Under the pieces are notes generated by a model. That model was not told the DNA's origin. It did not search any database and worked only from the letters and a program-made list of their open reading frames with translations. Position numbers and translations under genes: made by a program. A stretch of 64,000 nt of DNA from an uncultured Pseudoflavonifractor sp. (GTDB lineage: Bacteria; Bacillota; Clostridia; Oscillospirales; Oscillospiraceae), in the NCBI GenBank assembly GCA_947425785.1, contig CANEAY010000005.1, positions 56,739-120,738 of the forward strand, read 5' to 3'. Below are positions 46,363 to 55,573 of this stretch, piece by piece (the first letter of the stretch is position 1; every line of letters begins with the position of its first letter).

Positions 46363-47589
46363 TTACTGTGTCACCACCCGGTGGAACACTTTTTTGCCTT
46401 TCTTAAGGATCAGGCCCTCCCCGGCAAAGTCGGCAGCGGAAAAGCGGACAGTGGGATCGGCGGCTTTCCCGCCATTCACCTCAACGCCTCCCTGCTCCAC
46501 CAGCCGGCGGGCCTCCTTTTTGGAGGGAGCCAGACCGCACTTGAGCATCAGGTCGAGAAGCCCAATAGCACCGTCGGAGAAGTCGTCATCGGTTAGGGTG
46601 GTAGAGGGCATATTGGAGCTGTCTCCACCGTCGGCAAAGAGGGCACGGGCGGCGTCCTGGGCCTTCCGGGCCTCCTCCTCGCCGTGCACCATCTTGGTCA
46701 GCTCAAAGGCCAGGATCTCCTTGGCCTCGTTGATCTTTCCGTCCGTCCAGGTGTCCATCTCATCGATCTGCTCCAGGGGCAGGAAAGTGAGCAGACGAAT
46801 GCACTTCATCACGTCGGCGTCTCCCACGTTGCGCCAATACTGGTAGAAGTCATAGGGGCTGGTCTTGTTGGGATCCAGCCACACCGCGTTGCCGGCAGTC
46901 TTGCCCATCTTGTTGCCTTGGGAGTCGGTGAGCAGGGTGATGGTCATGCAATGGGAGTCCTTGCCCAGCTTGCGGCGGATGAGCTCGGTGCCGCCCAGCA
47001 TGTTGCTCCACTGGTCGTTGCCGCCGCACTGCATATTACAGCCCACAGTCTGGAACATATGGTAGAAATCATAGGACTGCATGATCATATAGTTGAACTC
47101 CAGAAAGGAGAGGCCTCGTTCCATGCGCTGCTTGTAGCAGTCGGCCCGGAGCATATTGTTCACCGAGAAGCAGGCGCCCACCTCCCGGAGAAGTTCCACA
47201 TAGTTGAGCTTGAGCAGCCAGTCGGCGTTGTTGAGCATCATGGCCTTTCCCTCGCCGAAGTCGATAAACTTTTCCATCTGGCGCTTGAAGCACTCAGCAT
47301 TGTGGTCGATGTCCTCCTTGGTGAGCATCTTGCGCATATCGGTGCGGCCGGAGGGATCGCCGATCATGGTGGTGCCGCCGCCGATGAGGGCGATGGGGGT
47401 GTTCCCCGCAGACTGGAGCCGCTTCATCAGGGTCAGCGCCACAAAGTGGCCTGCCGTCAAGCTGTCCGCCGTACAGTCAAAGCCAATGTAGAAGGTGGCC
47501 TTGCCGTTGTTGATGAGGTTTTTGACCTCATCCTCGCTGGTCACCTGGGCGATGAGGCCCCGGGCCACCAATTCGTCGTAGAGCGTCAT
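46363..47589 (-). CDS. tyrS: Tyrosyl-tRNA synthetase
   Basis: A 408-residue class I synthetase. The nucleotide-binding HIGH motif is replaced by TAGH (about 45-48) in GFDCTADSLTAGHF, a variant I recall in Clostridia. The second motif is KMGKTAGNAVWLD in place of KMSKS, as in bacterial TyrRS. The tyrosine pocket YDFYHMFQTVGCNMQCGGNDQW and a C-terminal S4-like RNA-binding domain are present. A T-box leader lies directly upstream. Confidence 0.94.
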   Translation of the reverse strand: MTLYDELVARGLIAQVTSEDEVKNLINNGKATFYIGFDCTADSLTAGHFVALTLMKRLQSAGNTPIALIGGGTTMIGDPSGRTDMRKMLTKEDIDHNAECFKRQMEKFIDFGEGKAMMLNNADWLLKLNYVELLREVGACFSVNNMLRADCYKQRMERGLSFLEFNYMIMQSYDFYHMFQTVGCNMQCGGNDQWSNMLGGTELIRRKLGKDSHCMTITLLTDSQGNKMGKTAGNAVWLDPNKTSPYDFYQYWRNVGDADVMKCIRLLTFLPLEQIDEMDTWTDGKINEAKEILAFELTKMVHGEEEARKAQDAARALFADGGDSSNMPSTTLTDDDFSDGAIGLLDLMLKCGLAPSKKEARRLVEQGGVEVNGGKAADPTVRFSAADFAGEGLILKKGKKVFHRVVTQ

Positions 47590-47621
47590 ATCATTTCATC
47601 CTTTCTGCTGTTTCGAGGGCA

Positions 47622-47890
47622 TAAAAAACGCCCCCGTCCATTTTGGACAGAGGGCGTAATACTACGCGGTACCACCTCTGGTTCGCCGCCTTCTCACGAA
47701 AAGCGGCCTCATGCCGTGCCTGCACACGGCGGCGCTGTAACGGGCGCTCCCGACCCACCCTACTGGCCCGAAGACGTTGGGGCGGCAGCTCCAAGGGGTA
47801 TTCCTCCGTGCTCTGCCCTCCCCCTTCCACCAGACCGGGGTCTCTCTTTGCGGCAAAAGCGCGGCCTACTTGGCCTTTTCATCACTGTAA
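47622..47890 (-). promoter_or_regulatory. T-box riboswitch of tyrS
   Basis: On the minus strand the leader carries the T-box core AGGTGGTACCGCG (about 47667-47681), an AAGTAG element near the 5' end, a UCUGGUGG distal-loop segment, and a tyrosine UAC specifier at 47800-47798 in GGAATACCCC. The terminator ACGCCC...GGGGGCGTTTTTT ends the leader. Uncharged tRNA-Tyr would pair with the specifier and the T-box bulge and allow readthrough into tyrS. Confidence 0.93.
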
Positions 47891-47895
47891 GCCGT

Positions 47896-47924
47896 ATTAT
47901 AATATGCAAAATTTCATTTGTCAA
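47896..47924 (-). promoter_or_regulatory. Sigma-A promoter of the tyrS T-box
   Basis: Perfect TTGACA and perfect TATAAT, 17 bases apart. The -35 box overlaps the stop codon of the methyltransferase gene. Confidence 0.88.
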
Positions 47925-48691
47925 CCATCTTCCGGCCTTCTGGCCACAAGCATATAGCGGTGGACACGGCCCTCGATGGCGCCCTGCTCCTCCAGGATGC
48001 CCTGGGCCTCCAACAAGCGGTCAAAGCAGGCATCCACCGAAAAACCGGGGAATTCCCACTCAATGATGCGGGCGAACCACACCAGCGCCCCCACATCATA
48101 AAACCGAATGGGCTGGAAGTGCTCGTCCCCTTTTATAATCTCAAAACCTGCCCGCACAAAGAGCTCTGCCTGTTCCCGCAGATTCAGGCCGGGAAAGGGT
48201 TTGGGCGTTCCGGGAAGCAAAAGCTCCACCAGCTCCCGGTCGTTGTCCTCCCCCACCTGCTGGGTGATAAAAAGCCCGCCCGGCTTCAGGACACGCCAAA
48301 GCTCTGAAATACAGTAGGCGCCATGACGGTCAATGACCAGGTCAAATTGGGCGTCGTCAAAGGGCATTTTCTCCGCGTCTGCCATTTCACGAAGATCAAT
48401 GCCCAGAGGCGAAAGGGTCTTTTGGCACAGTGCCACATTGGGTGGATAGCCCTCTGTGGCGGCGGTATTTTTATAGGGGTGTCCCAGGGAGAGCAGAAAC
48501 TCTCCTCCGCCGGTGGCGATATCCAGCAGGCACATATCGTCCCTCCGATGGCTCTGTACGATCTCTCTGTAATCCCACGGAAGGCGGCCCGCCTCTTCGT
48601 ACCGGCCGCTGATGTGGGAAAAGTCCCAGCCATGGATATGGGCCTGGGACTCCTCCTCTTTCCAAGCTGTGCGCAGTTTCTGAATGTCCAT
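47921..48691 (-). CDS. Class I SAM-dependent methyltransferase
   Basis: A 256-residue methyltransferase with motif I in CLLDIATGGGEFLLSLG, an acidic post-I region, DAQFDLVIDRHGAY and VLKPGGLFITQQVG. The pattern fits Methyltransf_11-type enzymes; the substrate is unknown. The ATG at 48691 is preferred over two GTGs just upstream because it lies at a workable distance from GAGGTGG. It has its own promoter (48713-48741). Confidence 0.82.
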   Translation of the reverse strand: MDIQKLRTAWKEEESQAHIHGWDFSHISGRYEEAGRLPWDYREIVQSHRRDDMCLLDIATGGGEFLLSLGHPYKNTAATEGYPPNVALCQKTLSPLGIDLREMADAEKMPFDDAQFDLVIDRHGAYCISELWRVLKPGGLFITQQVGEDNDRELVELLLPGTPKPFPGLNLREQAELFVRAGFEIIKGDEHFQPIRFYDVGALVWFARIIEWEFPGFSVDACFDRLLEAQGILEEQGAIEGRVHRYMLVARRPEDG

Positions 48692-48712
48692 GTCCACCAC
48701 CTCGTTTTTTCT

Positions 48713-48741
48713 ATTGTATCATAAGATGTTCCCACCAACAA
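48713..48741 (-). promoter_or_regulatory. Sigma-A promoter of the methyltransferase gene
   Basis: TTGTTG and TACAAT, 17-base spacing, minus strand. Confidence 0.65.
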
Positions 48742-48750
48742 CACCCCTTC

Positions 48751-48779
48751 TTGCCATAGGAGCCGGGATGTGATAAGAT
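48751..48779 (+). promoter_or_regulatory. Sigma-A promoter of the ArsC-like gene
   Basis: TTGCCA and TAAGAT, 17-base spacing, divergent from the methyltransferase promoter. Confidence 0.6.
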
Positions 48780-48818
48780 GAGACCAGTTTATTTTGAATC
48801 AGCCGGAGGGATCCTGTT

Positions 48819-49175
48819 ATGCTGTTTGTCCAATATCCAAAATGTACCACCTGTCAGAAGGCCAAGGCCTGGCTGGAAGGCCACGGGGCCGCTTTTGAAG
48901 CAAGAGACATCAAGCTCCAAAACCCCACTGAAGCCGAACTGCGGGACTGGCACGCCAGGAGCGGCCTTCCTCTGCGCAGGCTCTTCAACACCAGCGGCTT
49001 ACAGTATAAAGCCCTGGGGCTGAAGGACAAGCTCCCCGCCATGAGCGAGGACGAGCAGTATTCCCTGCTGGCCACCGACGGGATGCTGGTAAAGCGGCCG
49101 GTGCTGGTGGGGGATGGCTTTGCTCTCTTCGGCTTCAAGGAAGCCGACTGGGCAGAGCAGCTGGAAAAGAAATGA
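48819..49175 (+). CDS. ArsC/Spx/MgsR-family thioredoxin-fold protein
   Basis: A 118-residue protein beginning FVQYPKCTTCQKAKAWLE, with a CxxC pair, and ending with RPVLVGDGFALFGFKEADW. The fold and length match ArsC-family proteins, a family that includes arsenate reductase, Spx and YffB. It lacks the C-terminal regions of true Spx, and there are no arsenic genes nearby, so I leave the function open. GGAGGG precedes the start. glnS follows with its own promoter. Confidence 0.83.
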   Translation: MLFVQYPKCTTCQKAKAWLEGHGAAFEARDIKLQNPTEAELRDWHARSGLPLRRLFNTSGLQYKALGLKDKLPAMSEDEQYSLLATDGMLVKRPVLVGDGFALFGFKEADWAEQLEKK

Positions 49176-49204
49176 TTGCAATTTGAAGCCTTACAGGGTA
49201 AAAT
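49176..49204 (+). promoter_or_regulatory. Sigma-A promoter of glnS
   Basis: TTGCAA and TAAAAT, 17-base spacing, beginning at the stop codon of the ArsC-like gene. Confidence 0.65.
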
Positions 49205-49237
49205 ATACCTTATTCGAAAGTGAAGGAGCGTACTGCC

Positions 49238-50920
49238 ATGCCGGAAGAGACAAAGCCTGTCATGGGCCAGAATTTTATCCACGATTTTATCGATGAAGAT
49301 ATCGCCCCCGGCGGTCAGTTTGCCGGAATGACCGTCCATACCCGTTTTCCCCCCGAACCCAACGGCTATCTGCACATCGGCCACTGCAAGGCTCTGACCA
49401 TCGACTTCGGCACAGCGGAAAAGTATGGCGGCCTGTGCAACCTGCGTATGGACGACACCAACCCCACCAAAGAGGATGAGGAGTTCGTGGATGCCATCAA
49501 GGAGGACATCCACTGGCTGGGCTTTGACTGGGGCGACCGCTTTTTCTACGGCTCCGACTACTTTGAGGAGGACTACCGCCAGGCGGTGGGCCTTATCAAG
49601 AAGGATCTGGCCTATGTCTGTGAGCTGAGCCCCGAGCAGTTCAAGGAGTACCGGGGCAGCATCGGCGTTCCCGCCCGCAGCCCCTACCGGGATCGCCCCA
49701 TTGAGGAGAGCCTGGATCTCTTTGCCCGGATGCGCGCCGGTGAGTTCCCCAACGGCGCCATGACCCTGCGGGCCAAGATCGACCTGGCCAGCGGCAACTT
49801 CAATATGCGTGACCCTGTCCTCTACCGTATCAACCATATGCACCACCACCGCCAGGGGGACAAGTGGTGCATCTACCCCATGTACGACTTCGCCCACCCA
49901 ATCCAGGACGCCCTGGAGGGCATCACCCATTCCCTCTGCTCCCTGGAGTTTGAGGCCCACCGCCCCCTCTACAACTGGGTGGTGGAGAATTGTGACCTGC
50001 CCTCCAAGCCCCGGCAGATCGAGTTTGCCCGTCTGGGCATCGACCACACCGTCATGAGTAAACGAAAGCTCCGGGCTTTGGTGGAAGAGGGCAAGGTGTC
50101 CGGCTGGGATGACCCCCGTATGCCCACCCTCTGCGGTCTGCGCCGCCGGGGCTATACCCCCCGCTCCATCCGCAATTTCTGCGAGCGCATCGGCGTGGCC
50201 AAGGCGGCCAACGTGGTAGAATACGGCTTCCTGGAGCACTGCCTTCGGGAGGATCTGAACGAGACCGCCCGCCGGGTCATGGCCGTTCTGCGGCCCATCA
50301 AGCTGGTCATCACCAACTACCCCGCCGGGCAGAGCGAGGAATTTGAGGTGGAGAACCTCCCCGGCGACGAGGCCGCCGGCACCCGGAAGGTCACCTTCTC
50401 CCGGGAGCTGTGGGTGGAGGCCGAGGACTTCCTCCCCGAGCCCGTACCCAAGTATAAGCGGCTCTACCCAGGCGGCCCCGAGTGCCGCCTGAAGGGCGCC
50501 TACCTCATCAAATGCGTGGGCTATGAGACCGACGACGCAGGCAACGTCATCGAGATCGCCGCCGAGTATGACCCCGACAGCCGGGGCGGCGACCCCGCCG
50601 ACGGCCGCAAAGTCAAGGGCGCCACCCTCCACTGGGTGGACGCCGCCACCGCCCTGGACGCGGAGGTGCGGCTCTACGACAACCTCTTCTCCGACGAATC
50701 CCCCGATGCCGGAGACAAAGACTTCCTGGAGTGCCTGAACCCCGATTCTCTGGAGGTGCTCACCGGCTGCAAGGTGGAAGCCGGCCTCTCTGCCCCCAAG
50801 GCAGAGGAGCGTTACCAGTTTATGCGTCAAGGCTATTTCTGTGCCGACAGCAAAGACTCCAAGCCCGGCCACCTGGTATTCAACCGGGCGGTGAGCCTGA
50901 AGGACAGCTTCAAATTCTAA
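49238..50920 (+). CDS. glnS: Glutaminyl-tRNA synthetase
   Basis: A 560-residue class I synthetase. HTRFPPEPNGYLHIGHCKAL holds the HIGH motif (46-49), and VMSKR serves as KMSKS. DDTNPTKEDEEFVDAI, GWDDPRMPTLCGLRRRGYTP and a two-domain beta-barrel anticodon-binding C-terminus are normal for GlnRS. Many Firmicutes instead charge tRNA-Gln by amidation, so a GlnRS is informative for lineage. The start follows AAGGAG with nine bases between. Confidence 0.95.
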   Translation: MPEETKPVMGQNFIHDFIDEDIAPGGQFAGMTVHTRFPPEPNGYLHIGHCKALTIDFGTAEKYGGLCNLRMDDTNPTKEDEEFVDAIKEDIHWLGFDWGDRFFYGSDYFEEDYRQAVGLIKKDLAYVCELSPEQFKEYRGSIGVPARSPYRDRPIEESLDLFARMRAGEFPNGAMTLRAKIDLASGNFNMRDPVLYRINHMHHHRQGDKWCIYPMYDFAHPIQDALEGITHSLCSLEFEAHRPLYNWVVENCDLPSKPRQIEFARLGIDHTVMSKRKLRALVEEGKVSGWDDPRMPTLCGLRRRGYTPRSIRNFCERIGVAKAANVVEYGFLEHCLREDLNETARRVMAVLRPIKLVITNYPAGQSEEFEVENLPGDEAAGTRKVTFSRELWVEAEDFLPEPVPKYKRLYPGGPECRLKGAYLIKCVGYETDDAGNVIEIAAEYDPDSRGGDPADGRKVKGATLHWVDAATALDAEVRLYDNLFSDESPDAGDKDFLECLNPDSLEVLTGCKVEAGLSAPKAEERYQFMRQGYFCADSKDSKPGHLVFNRAVSLKDSFKF

Positions 50921-50940
50921 GGAGCGAGGAGGAAACCGTC

Positions 50941-51969
50941 ATGTATCATTTCCGCAACGACTACTCCCAGGGCTGTCATCCCAAGGTGCTGGAGGCTCTC
51001 ACCGCTGTCAACGGCGAGAGCGTGATCGGCTACGGTACCGATGACTACTGTAAGTCTGCCGCCGACCTGATCCGGGGCCTGTGCGAAGCTCCCCATGCCG
51101 ACGTCCGTTTCCTGGTGGGCGGTACTCAAACCAACTTCGTCACCATCGCCGCCCTTCTGCGGCCCTGGGAAAGCGTCATCAGTCCCACCACGGGCCACAT
51201 CAACGGCCATGAGGCCGGGGCCGTTGAAGCTACCGGCCACAAGATACTCCAAGTTCAGGTGCCTGCCAATGGCAAGCTCACGCCTAACCGTATCCTCCCT
51301 CTTGTGGAGGCCGGCAAGGATGAGCACGTGACCAAGCCCCGAATGGTCTATATCTCCAACGCCACCGAGACCGGCGCGGTCTACACCAAAGCGGAACTGG
51401 CCGCCCTTTACCGCTGCTGTCAGGCCAACGACCTGTTCCTCTTCCTGGACGGCGCCCGTCTGGGCTGTGCCTTGGCCTCGGTGGAAAATGACCTGACTCT
51501 GGCAGATATCGCCGCCCTCACCGATGCCTTCTACATCGGCGGCACCAAGAATGGTGCCATGATGGGCGAGGCCCTGGTGGTCACCAACCCGGAACTGACG
51601 GAGAACTTTTTCCGGATGCAGAAGCAGCACGGCGCAGTGCTGGCCAAAGGATGGCTCCTGGGTGTGCAGTTCCAGGCTCTGTTCCAGGACGGTCTCTACT
51701 TTAAGATCGCCCGGAACGCGGTGGAGGTGGCCCAATACCTTCAGGGCGGCCTGAAAAACCTGGGCATCCCCATGATGACCGAGTCCACCACCAACCAGAT
51801 CTTCCCCATCGTCCCCAACGAGCTCCTCCCCCATTTGGAAAAGCTCTGTACCTACGAGGTCTGGGGCAAGGCAGATAAGAGCCACACCGTCATCCGCTTT
51901 GTCACTTCCTTCGCCACATCTATGAAGTCTGTAGACGGCCTTCTCAAGGCCCTGAAAGACCTGACCTGA
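50941..51969 (+). CDS. Low-specificity L-threonine aldolase family protein
   Basis: A 342-residue beta-eliminating lyase/threonine aldolase family PLP enzyme: FRNDYSQGCHPKVLEAL, the glycine-rich VGGTQTNFVTIAALL, HEAGAVEATGHKI, DGARLGCAL and the PLP lysine in YIGGTKNGAM. It would cleave threonine or allo-threonine to glycine and acetaldehyde. GAGGAGG precedes the ATG, 20 bases after glnS, so the two genes are probably co-transcribed. Confidence 0.88.
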   Translation: MYHFRNDYSQGCHPKVLEALTAVNGESVIGYGTDDYCKSAADLIRGLCEAPHADVRFLVGGTQTNFVTIAALLRPWESVISPTTGHINGHEAGAVEATGHKILQVQVPANGKLTPNRILPLVEAGKDEHVTKPRMVYISNATETGAVYTKAELAALYRCCQANDLFLFLDGARLGCALASVENDLTLADIAALTDAFYIGGTKNGAMMGEALVVTNPELTENFFRMQKQHGAVLAKGWLLGVQFQALFQDGLYFKIARNAVEVAQYLQGGLKNLGIPMMTESTTNQIFPIVPNELLPHLEKLCTYEVWGKADKSHTVIRFVTSFATSMKSVDGLLKALKDLT

Positions 51970-51982
51970 TAGTAAAGATGAG

Positions 51983-52016
51983 ACCGGACGGCGAAAATTG
52001 TGCCGTCCGGTTTTTG
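51983..52016 (+). terminator. Terminator after the threonine aldolase gene
   Basis: ACCGGACGGC pairs with GCCGTCCGGT, then TTTTTG. Confidence 0.88.
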
Positions 52017-52051
52017 TAAAAAAGAGGCGTGGTCAGATGACCACGCCTCTT
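52016..52051 (-). terminator. Terminator after fba
   Basis: AAGAGGCGTGGTCA pairs with TGACCACGCCTCTT around two bases, then a T run on the minus strand. Confidence 0.88.
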
Positions 52052-52067
52052 CCCTGTTTTATTTGAT

Positions 52068-53003
52068 TTAGGCCTTGCCGTCACAGCCCAGGACGTTGAC
52101 GATCTTGTCCTTGACGATCTCCTTGATATAGGCCCGGCCGTCACCCATGTACTGGCGGGGGTCGAAGTGATCGGGATGGGCGTCAAAATGCTCCCGGATG
52201 CCGGCGGTCATACCCAGACGCAGATCGGAGTCAATGTTGATCTTGCACACTGCCAGCCGGGCGGCCTGACGGAGCTGATCCTCCGGCACGCCGATGGCGC
52301 CGGGCATCTTGCCGCCGTGTTCATTGATGATCTTCACGAACCGCTGGGGGACGGAAGAAGCGCCGTGGAGCACGATGGGGAACCCAGGCAGGCGCTTGGA
52401 GACCTCATCCAGGATGTCGAAACGGAGCTTGGGATCGGTGCCGGGCTTGAACTTGTAAGCGCCGTGGCTGGTGCCGATGGCGATGGCCAGAGAGTCACAG
52501 CCGGTCTTGGAGACAAACTCCTCCACCTCTTCGGGACGGGTGTAGTGGGAATCCTCGGCAGAGACCTGCACCTCGTCCTCCACACCGGCCAGGGCGCCCA
52601 GCTCGGCCTCCACCACAACGCCGTGGTCGTGGGCATACTCCACCACCTTGCGGGTGATGGCAATGTTCTCCTCAAAGGGCTTAGAGGAAGCGTCGATCAT
52701 CACAGAGGTGAAGCCGCCGTCCACACAGTCTTTGCAGGTCTCAAAGTCCGCGCCATGATCCAGATGGAGCACGATGGGCAGGCCCGTGTCCTCTACTGCA
52801 GCCTCCACCAACTTGCGCAGGTAGACCCCCTTGGCGTACTTCCGGGCACCGGCGGAGGCCTGAAGGATAACAGGGGCCTTTACCTCGGCAGCGGCCTCGG
52901 TGATGGCCTGGACGATCTCCATGTTGTTGACGTTGAACGCGCCGATAGCGTAGCCGCCGTCATAGGCCTTGCGGAACATTTCAGCAGATGTGACCAGAGG
53001 CAT
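52068..53003 (-). CDS. fba: Class II fructose-bisphosphate aldolase
   Basis: A 311-residue zinc-dependent aldolase of glycolysis. It has IGAFNVNNMEIVQAI, the zinc histidines in LHLDHGADF, GTSHGAYKF and VLHGASSVP, and INIDSDLRLGMTAGIRE near the C-terminus. AAAGGAG precedes the start. It follows pfkA by 30 bases, so successive glycolytic steps are encoded together. Confidence 0.94.
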   Translation of the reverse strand: MPLVTSAEMFRKAYDGGYAIGAFNVNNMEIVQAITEAAAEVKAPVILQASAGARKYAKGVYLRKLVEAAVEDTGLPIVLHLDHGADFETCKDCVDGGFTSVMIDASSKPFEENIAITRKVVEYAHDHGVVVEAELGALAGVEDEVQVSAEDSHYTRPEEVEEFVSKTGCDSLAIAIGTSHGAYKFKPGTDPKLRFDILDEVSKRLPGFPIVLHGASSVPQRFVKIINEHGGKMPGAIGVPEDQLRQAARLAVCKINIDSDLRLGMTAGIREHFDAHPDHFDPRQYMGDGRAYIKEIVKDKIVNVLGCDGKA

Positions 53004-53033
53004 GATACAAAACTCCTTTTATAAAAATTTTAT

Positions 53034-54017
53034 TTATCTTCCCTGTCCGATCATAGTGCGCATAACGGTATACTTATCTTCATCAATTCCCTTTTTCATG
53101 GTAAGGGCTTCGTTGATGTCATAATCAATAAATTTGCTGTTTTGCTGGCACACCACCCGGTCGGTCTTGCCTTCAGCCAGGAGCATCACAGCGGAATAGC
53201 CCATGTGAGTGGCGTTGACCCGGTCACGAGCAGTGGGAGAGCCGCCCCGCTGGATATGACCTAAAACGGTGACTCTGGTATCCATGGCTGTGATCTCCCG
53301 GATCTTGTCGGCCATCTCATAAGAATTGCCTACACCCTCGGCCACAATGACCATATAGTGCGTACGCCCGGCCAAACGGGCCCGGCGCATAGGCTCAATG
53401 ACATCCTCCTCAAAATTCACCGGCTTTTCCGGGATGAGGACGGCGGTGGCGCCGCAGGACAGGCCCACGTAGAGGGCCAGGTGGCCCGCCCGGTGGCCCA
53501 TGACCTCCACCACAGAACAACGCTCGTGGGACTGCATGGTGTCCTGGAGCTTATCAATACATTCTATGGCAGTGTTACAGGCAGTATCGTAACCGATGGT
53601 ATAGCCGGTGCAGGCGATGTCATTGTCGATGGTCCCGGGGATGCCGATGACGGAAATGCCGTACTTGGACAGGGCGTGAAGACCCTGAAACGTGCCGTCA
53701 CCGCCGATGCCAATAACGCCATCCAGTCCCAACAGCTTACAAGTATTTACAGCCTTCTCCTGGCCGGCACTGGTGCGAAATTCTTCGCTTCGGGCAGAAT
53801 AGAGGATGGTGCCTCCCTGCCGGGAGAGCCCACTGACCTTATAATAGTCCAAAACCTCGGCGTCGCCGTTGATGAGGCCGTTGAAGCCCCGGCGGATGCC
53901 GACGCACTCGATACCCAGGTGGGTGCAAGTCCGAACGACAGCCCGAATGGCGGCGTTCATGCCGGGGGCGTCTCCCCCGCTGGTCAACACGCCAATGCGG
54001 CGTACTGCGTTCTCCAT
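53034..54017 (-). CDS. pfkA: ATP-dependent 6-phosphofructokinase
   Basis: A 327-residue PfkA. The nucleotide loop GGDAPGMNAAIRAVV, GIGGDGTFQG with Gly-Asp-Gly typical of ATP (not PPi) users, and the catalytic PGTIDNDIACT are intact, as is the effector-site region. AAAGGGG precedes the start. It is the middle gene of purB-pfkA-fba. Confidence 0.95.
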   Translation of the reverse strand: MENAVRRIGVLTSGGDAPGMNAAIRAVVRTCTHLGIECVGIRRGFNGLINGDAEVLDYYKVSGLSRQGGTILYSARSEEFRTSAGQEKAVNTCKLLGLDGVIGIGGDGTFQGLHALSKYGISVIGIPGTIDNDIACTGYTIGYDTACNTAIECIDKLQDTMQSHERCSVVEVMGHRAGHLALYVGLSCGATAVLIPEKPVNFEEDVIEPMRRARLAGRTHYMVIVAEGVGNSYEMADKIREITAMDTRVTVLGHIQRGGSPTARDRVNATHMGYSAVMLLAEGKTDRVVCQQNSKFIDYDINEALTMKKGIDEDKYTVMRTMIGQGR

Positions 54018-54035
54018 ATCAAATATCCCCTTTCA

Positions 54036-55472
54036 TCATACGGTCAACTCGGTGTCTTGCTTTTCCAATGCGGAAGCATAACGGCCAATGACCGGCTTGA
54101 CTGTTTCACTCAAAAATTCCTCCACCTGCTGTGGACAGCGGCCAATATAAGCCTTTGGCTCCAGCCGGGTTTGAATTTCTTCCGGAGTCAGGCCCAGCAT
54201 CGGTTCCCTGACCATCCGCTCCACCAGGTCATTGGGCAGACCCAACTCCTTCACAGTGTGTCCGGCCTCCAGAGAAAGCCGGCGGATACACTCGTGGATG
54301 GCCTGCCGGTCGCCTCCCTTTTTCACCGCGTCCATCATAATGTTCTCGGTGGCCATAAAGGGAAGCTCCTCCCGCACATGCCTTTCAATGACCTTCTCGT
54401 GAACGACGAGACCAGAGGCCACATTGGCATAGATATTCAGGATGGCATCTGTTGCCAAAAATGCCTCCGGAATAGAAATTCGCTTGTTGGCCGAATCGTC
54501 CAGCGTGCGTTCGAACCACTGGGTGGCGGCGGTGATGGCAGGACTGGCAGCGTCAGTCATCACATATCGGGCCAAACCGCAAATACGCTCACAGCGCATG
54601 GGGTTGCGCTTATAGGGCATGGCCGAGGAGCCGATCTGGCCGGTCTCAAAGGGCTCCTCCACCTCCTTCAGGTGGCACAGCAGCCGCACATCGGCGGCAA
54701 ACTTGCTGGCGGACTGGGCAATGCCGGAGAGAGTGGCGAGGATAGCAGCATCCGCCTTCCGGGAATAGGTCTGTCCCGAAACGGGAACTACCCGCTGAAA
54801 GCCCATCTCCGCGGCGATTTTTGCCTCCAAAGCCTTGACCTTCTCGTGGTCGCCGTCAAAAAGCTCCAGAAAGCTGGCCTGGGTGCCGGTGGTACCCTTG
54901 GAGCCCAGCAGAGCCAGTCGTTCGATGCGGTATTCCACCTCATCCAGATCCATCAAAAGATCGTTCATCCAAAGGGTCGCCCGCTTCCCTACCGTCACCA
55001 GTTGGGCAGCCTGAAAGTGGGTGAAGCCCAGGGTGGGCAACGCCTTATAGCGGTCAGCGAAGGCGGACAGATAATGGAGTACCTTTACCAGCTTGTCCCG
55101 GAGGAGCTCCAGGCCCTCCCGCATCAGGATGATATCGGTATTGTCCCCTACATAACAGCTCGTGGCGCCCAGATGGATGATAGGCATGGCCTCAGGGCAT
55201 TGTTCCCCATAGGCGTGGATATGAGCCATTACATCATGCCGGAGCTGTTTCTCCCAGCGGCTGGCGGCTTCGTAGTCAATGTCATCTACATGGGCCTCCA
55301 GCTCCGCCACCTGCTTCGCCGTTACAGGCAGGCCCAATTCCATCTCTCCCCTGGCCAAGGCGACCCAAAGCCGCCGCCAGGTGGAAAACTTCTTATCCGG
55401 GGAGAAAAGATATAGCATCTCCGGGCTGGCATAGCGGGAACAAAGCGGGGACTCATAACTATTTTTGCTCAT
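54036..55472 (-). CDS. purB: Adenylosuccinate lyase
   Basis: A 478-residue fumarase/aspartase-superfamily enzyme acting twice in purine synthesis. The catalytic loop signature SSAMPYKRNPMRCE is present, as are GATSCYVGDNTD and GSKGTTGTQASFLELF. The length is that of the longer PurB type also found in Clostridia and animals, rather than the 430-residue Bacillus form. It starts the run purB-pfkA-fba; a promoter with TATAAT at about 55516-55521 overlaps the tail of the preceding terminator. Confidence 0.93.
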   Translation of the reverse strand: MSKNSYESPLCSRYASPEMLYLFSPDKKFSTWRRLWVALARGEMELGLPVTAKQVAELEAHVDDIDYEAASRWEKQLRHDVMAHIHAYGEQCPEAMPIIHLGATSCYVGDNTDIILMREGLELLRDKLVKVLHYLSAFADRYKALPTLGFTHFQAAQLVTVGKRATLWMNDLLMDLDEVEYRIERLALLGSKGTTGTQASFLELFDGDHEKVKALEAKIAAEMGFQRVVPVSGQTYSRKADAAILATLSGIAQSASKFAADVRLLCHLKEVEEPFETGQIGSSAMPYKRNPMRCERICGLARYVMTDAASPAITAATQWFERTLDDSANKRISIPEAFLATDAILNIYANVASGLVVHEKVIERHVREELPFMATENIMMDAVKKGGDRQAIHECIRRLSLEAGHTVKELGLPNDLVERMVREPMLGLTPEEIQTRLEPKAYIGRCPQQVEEFLSETVKPVIGRYASALEKQDTELTV

Positions 55473-55525
55473 GGCTCCCTCATTCCTCGTTTCAACGAAA
55501 AGAAAAAGCTGGAATTTATTATATC

Positions 55526-55566
55526 ACAAAAAGGCGGTCAGGGGCAACCCCTATCCGCCTTTTTGT
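55526..55566 (-). terminator. Terminator after the aminotransferase gene
   Basis: AAAAAGGCGG pairs with CCGCCTTTTT, with an inner AGGGG/CCCCT stem. The purB -10 box (TATAAT) begins a few bases downstream. Confidence 0.82.
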
Positions 55567-55573
55567 GAAAAAA

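Noticed and set aside
48854..50872. 672-codon minus-strand frame over glnS
   Set aside because: It is antisense to a complete GlnRS and has no recognisable domain.
53358..55415. 685-codon plus-strand frame over pfkA and purB
   Set aside because: It is antisense to two fully conserved genes, has low-complexity composition and no ribosome site; a product of high GC content.
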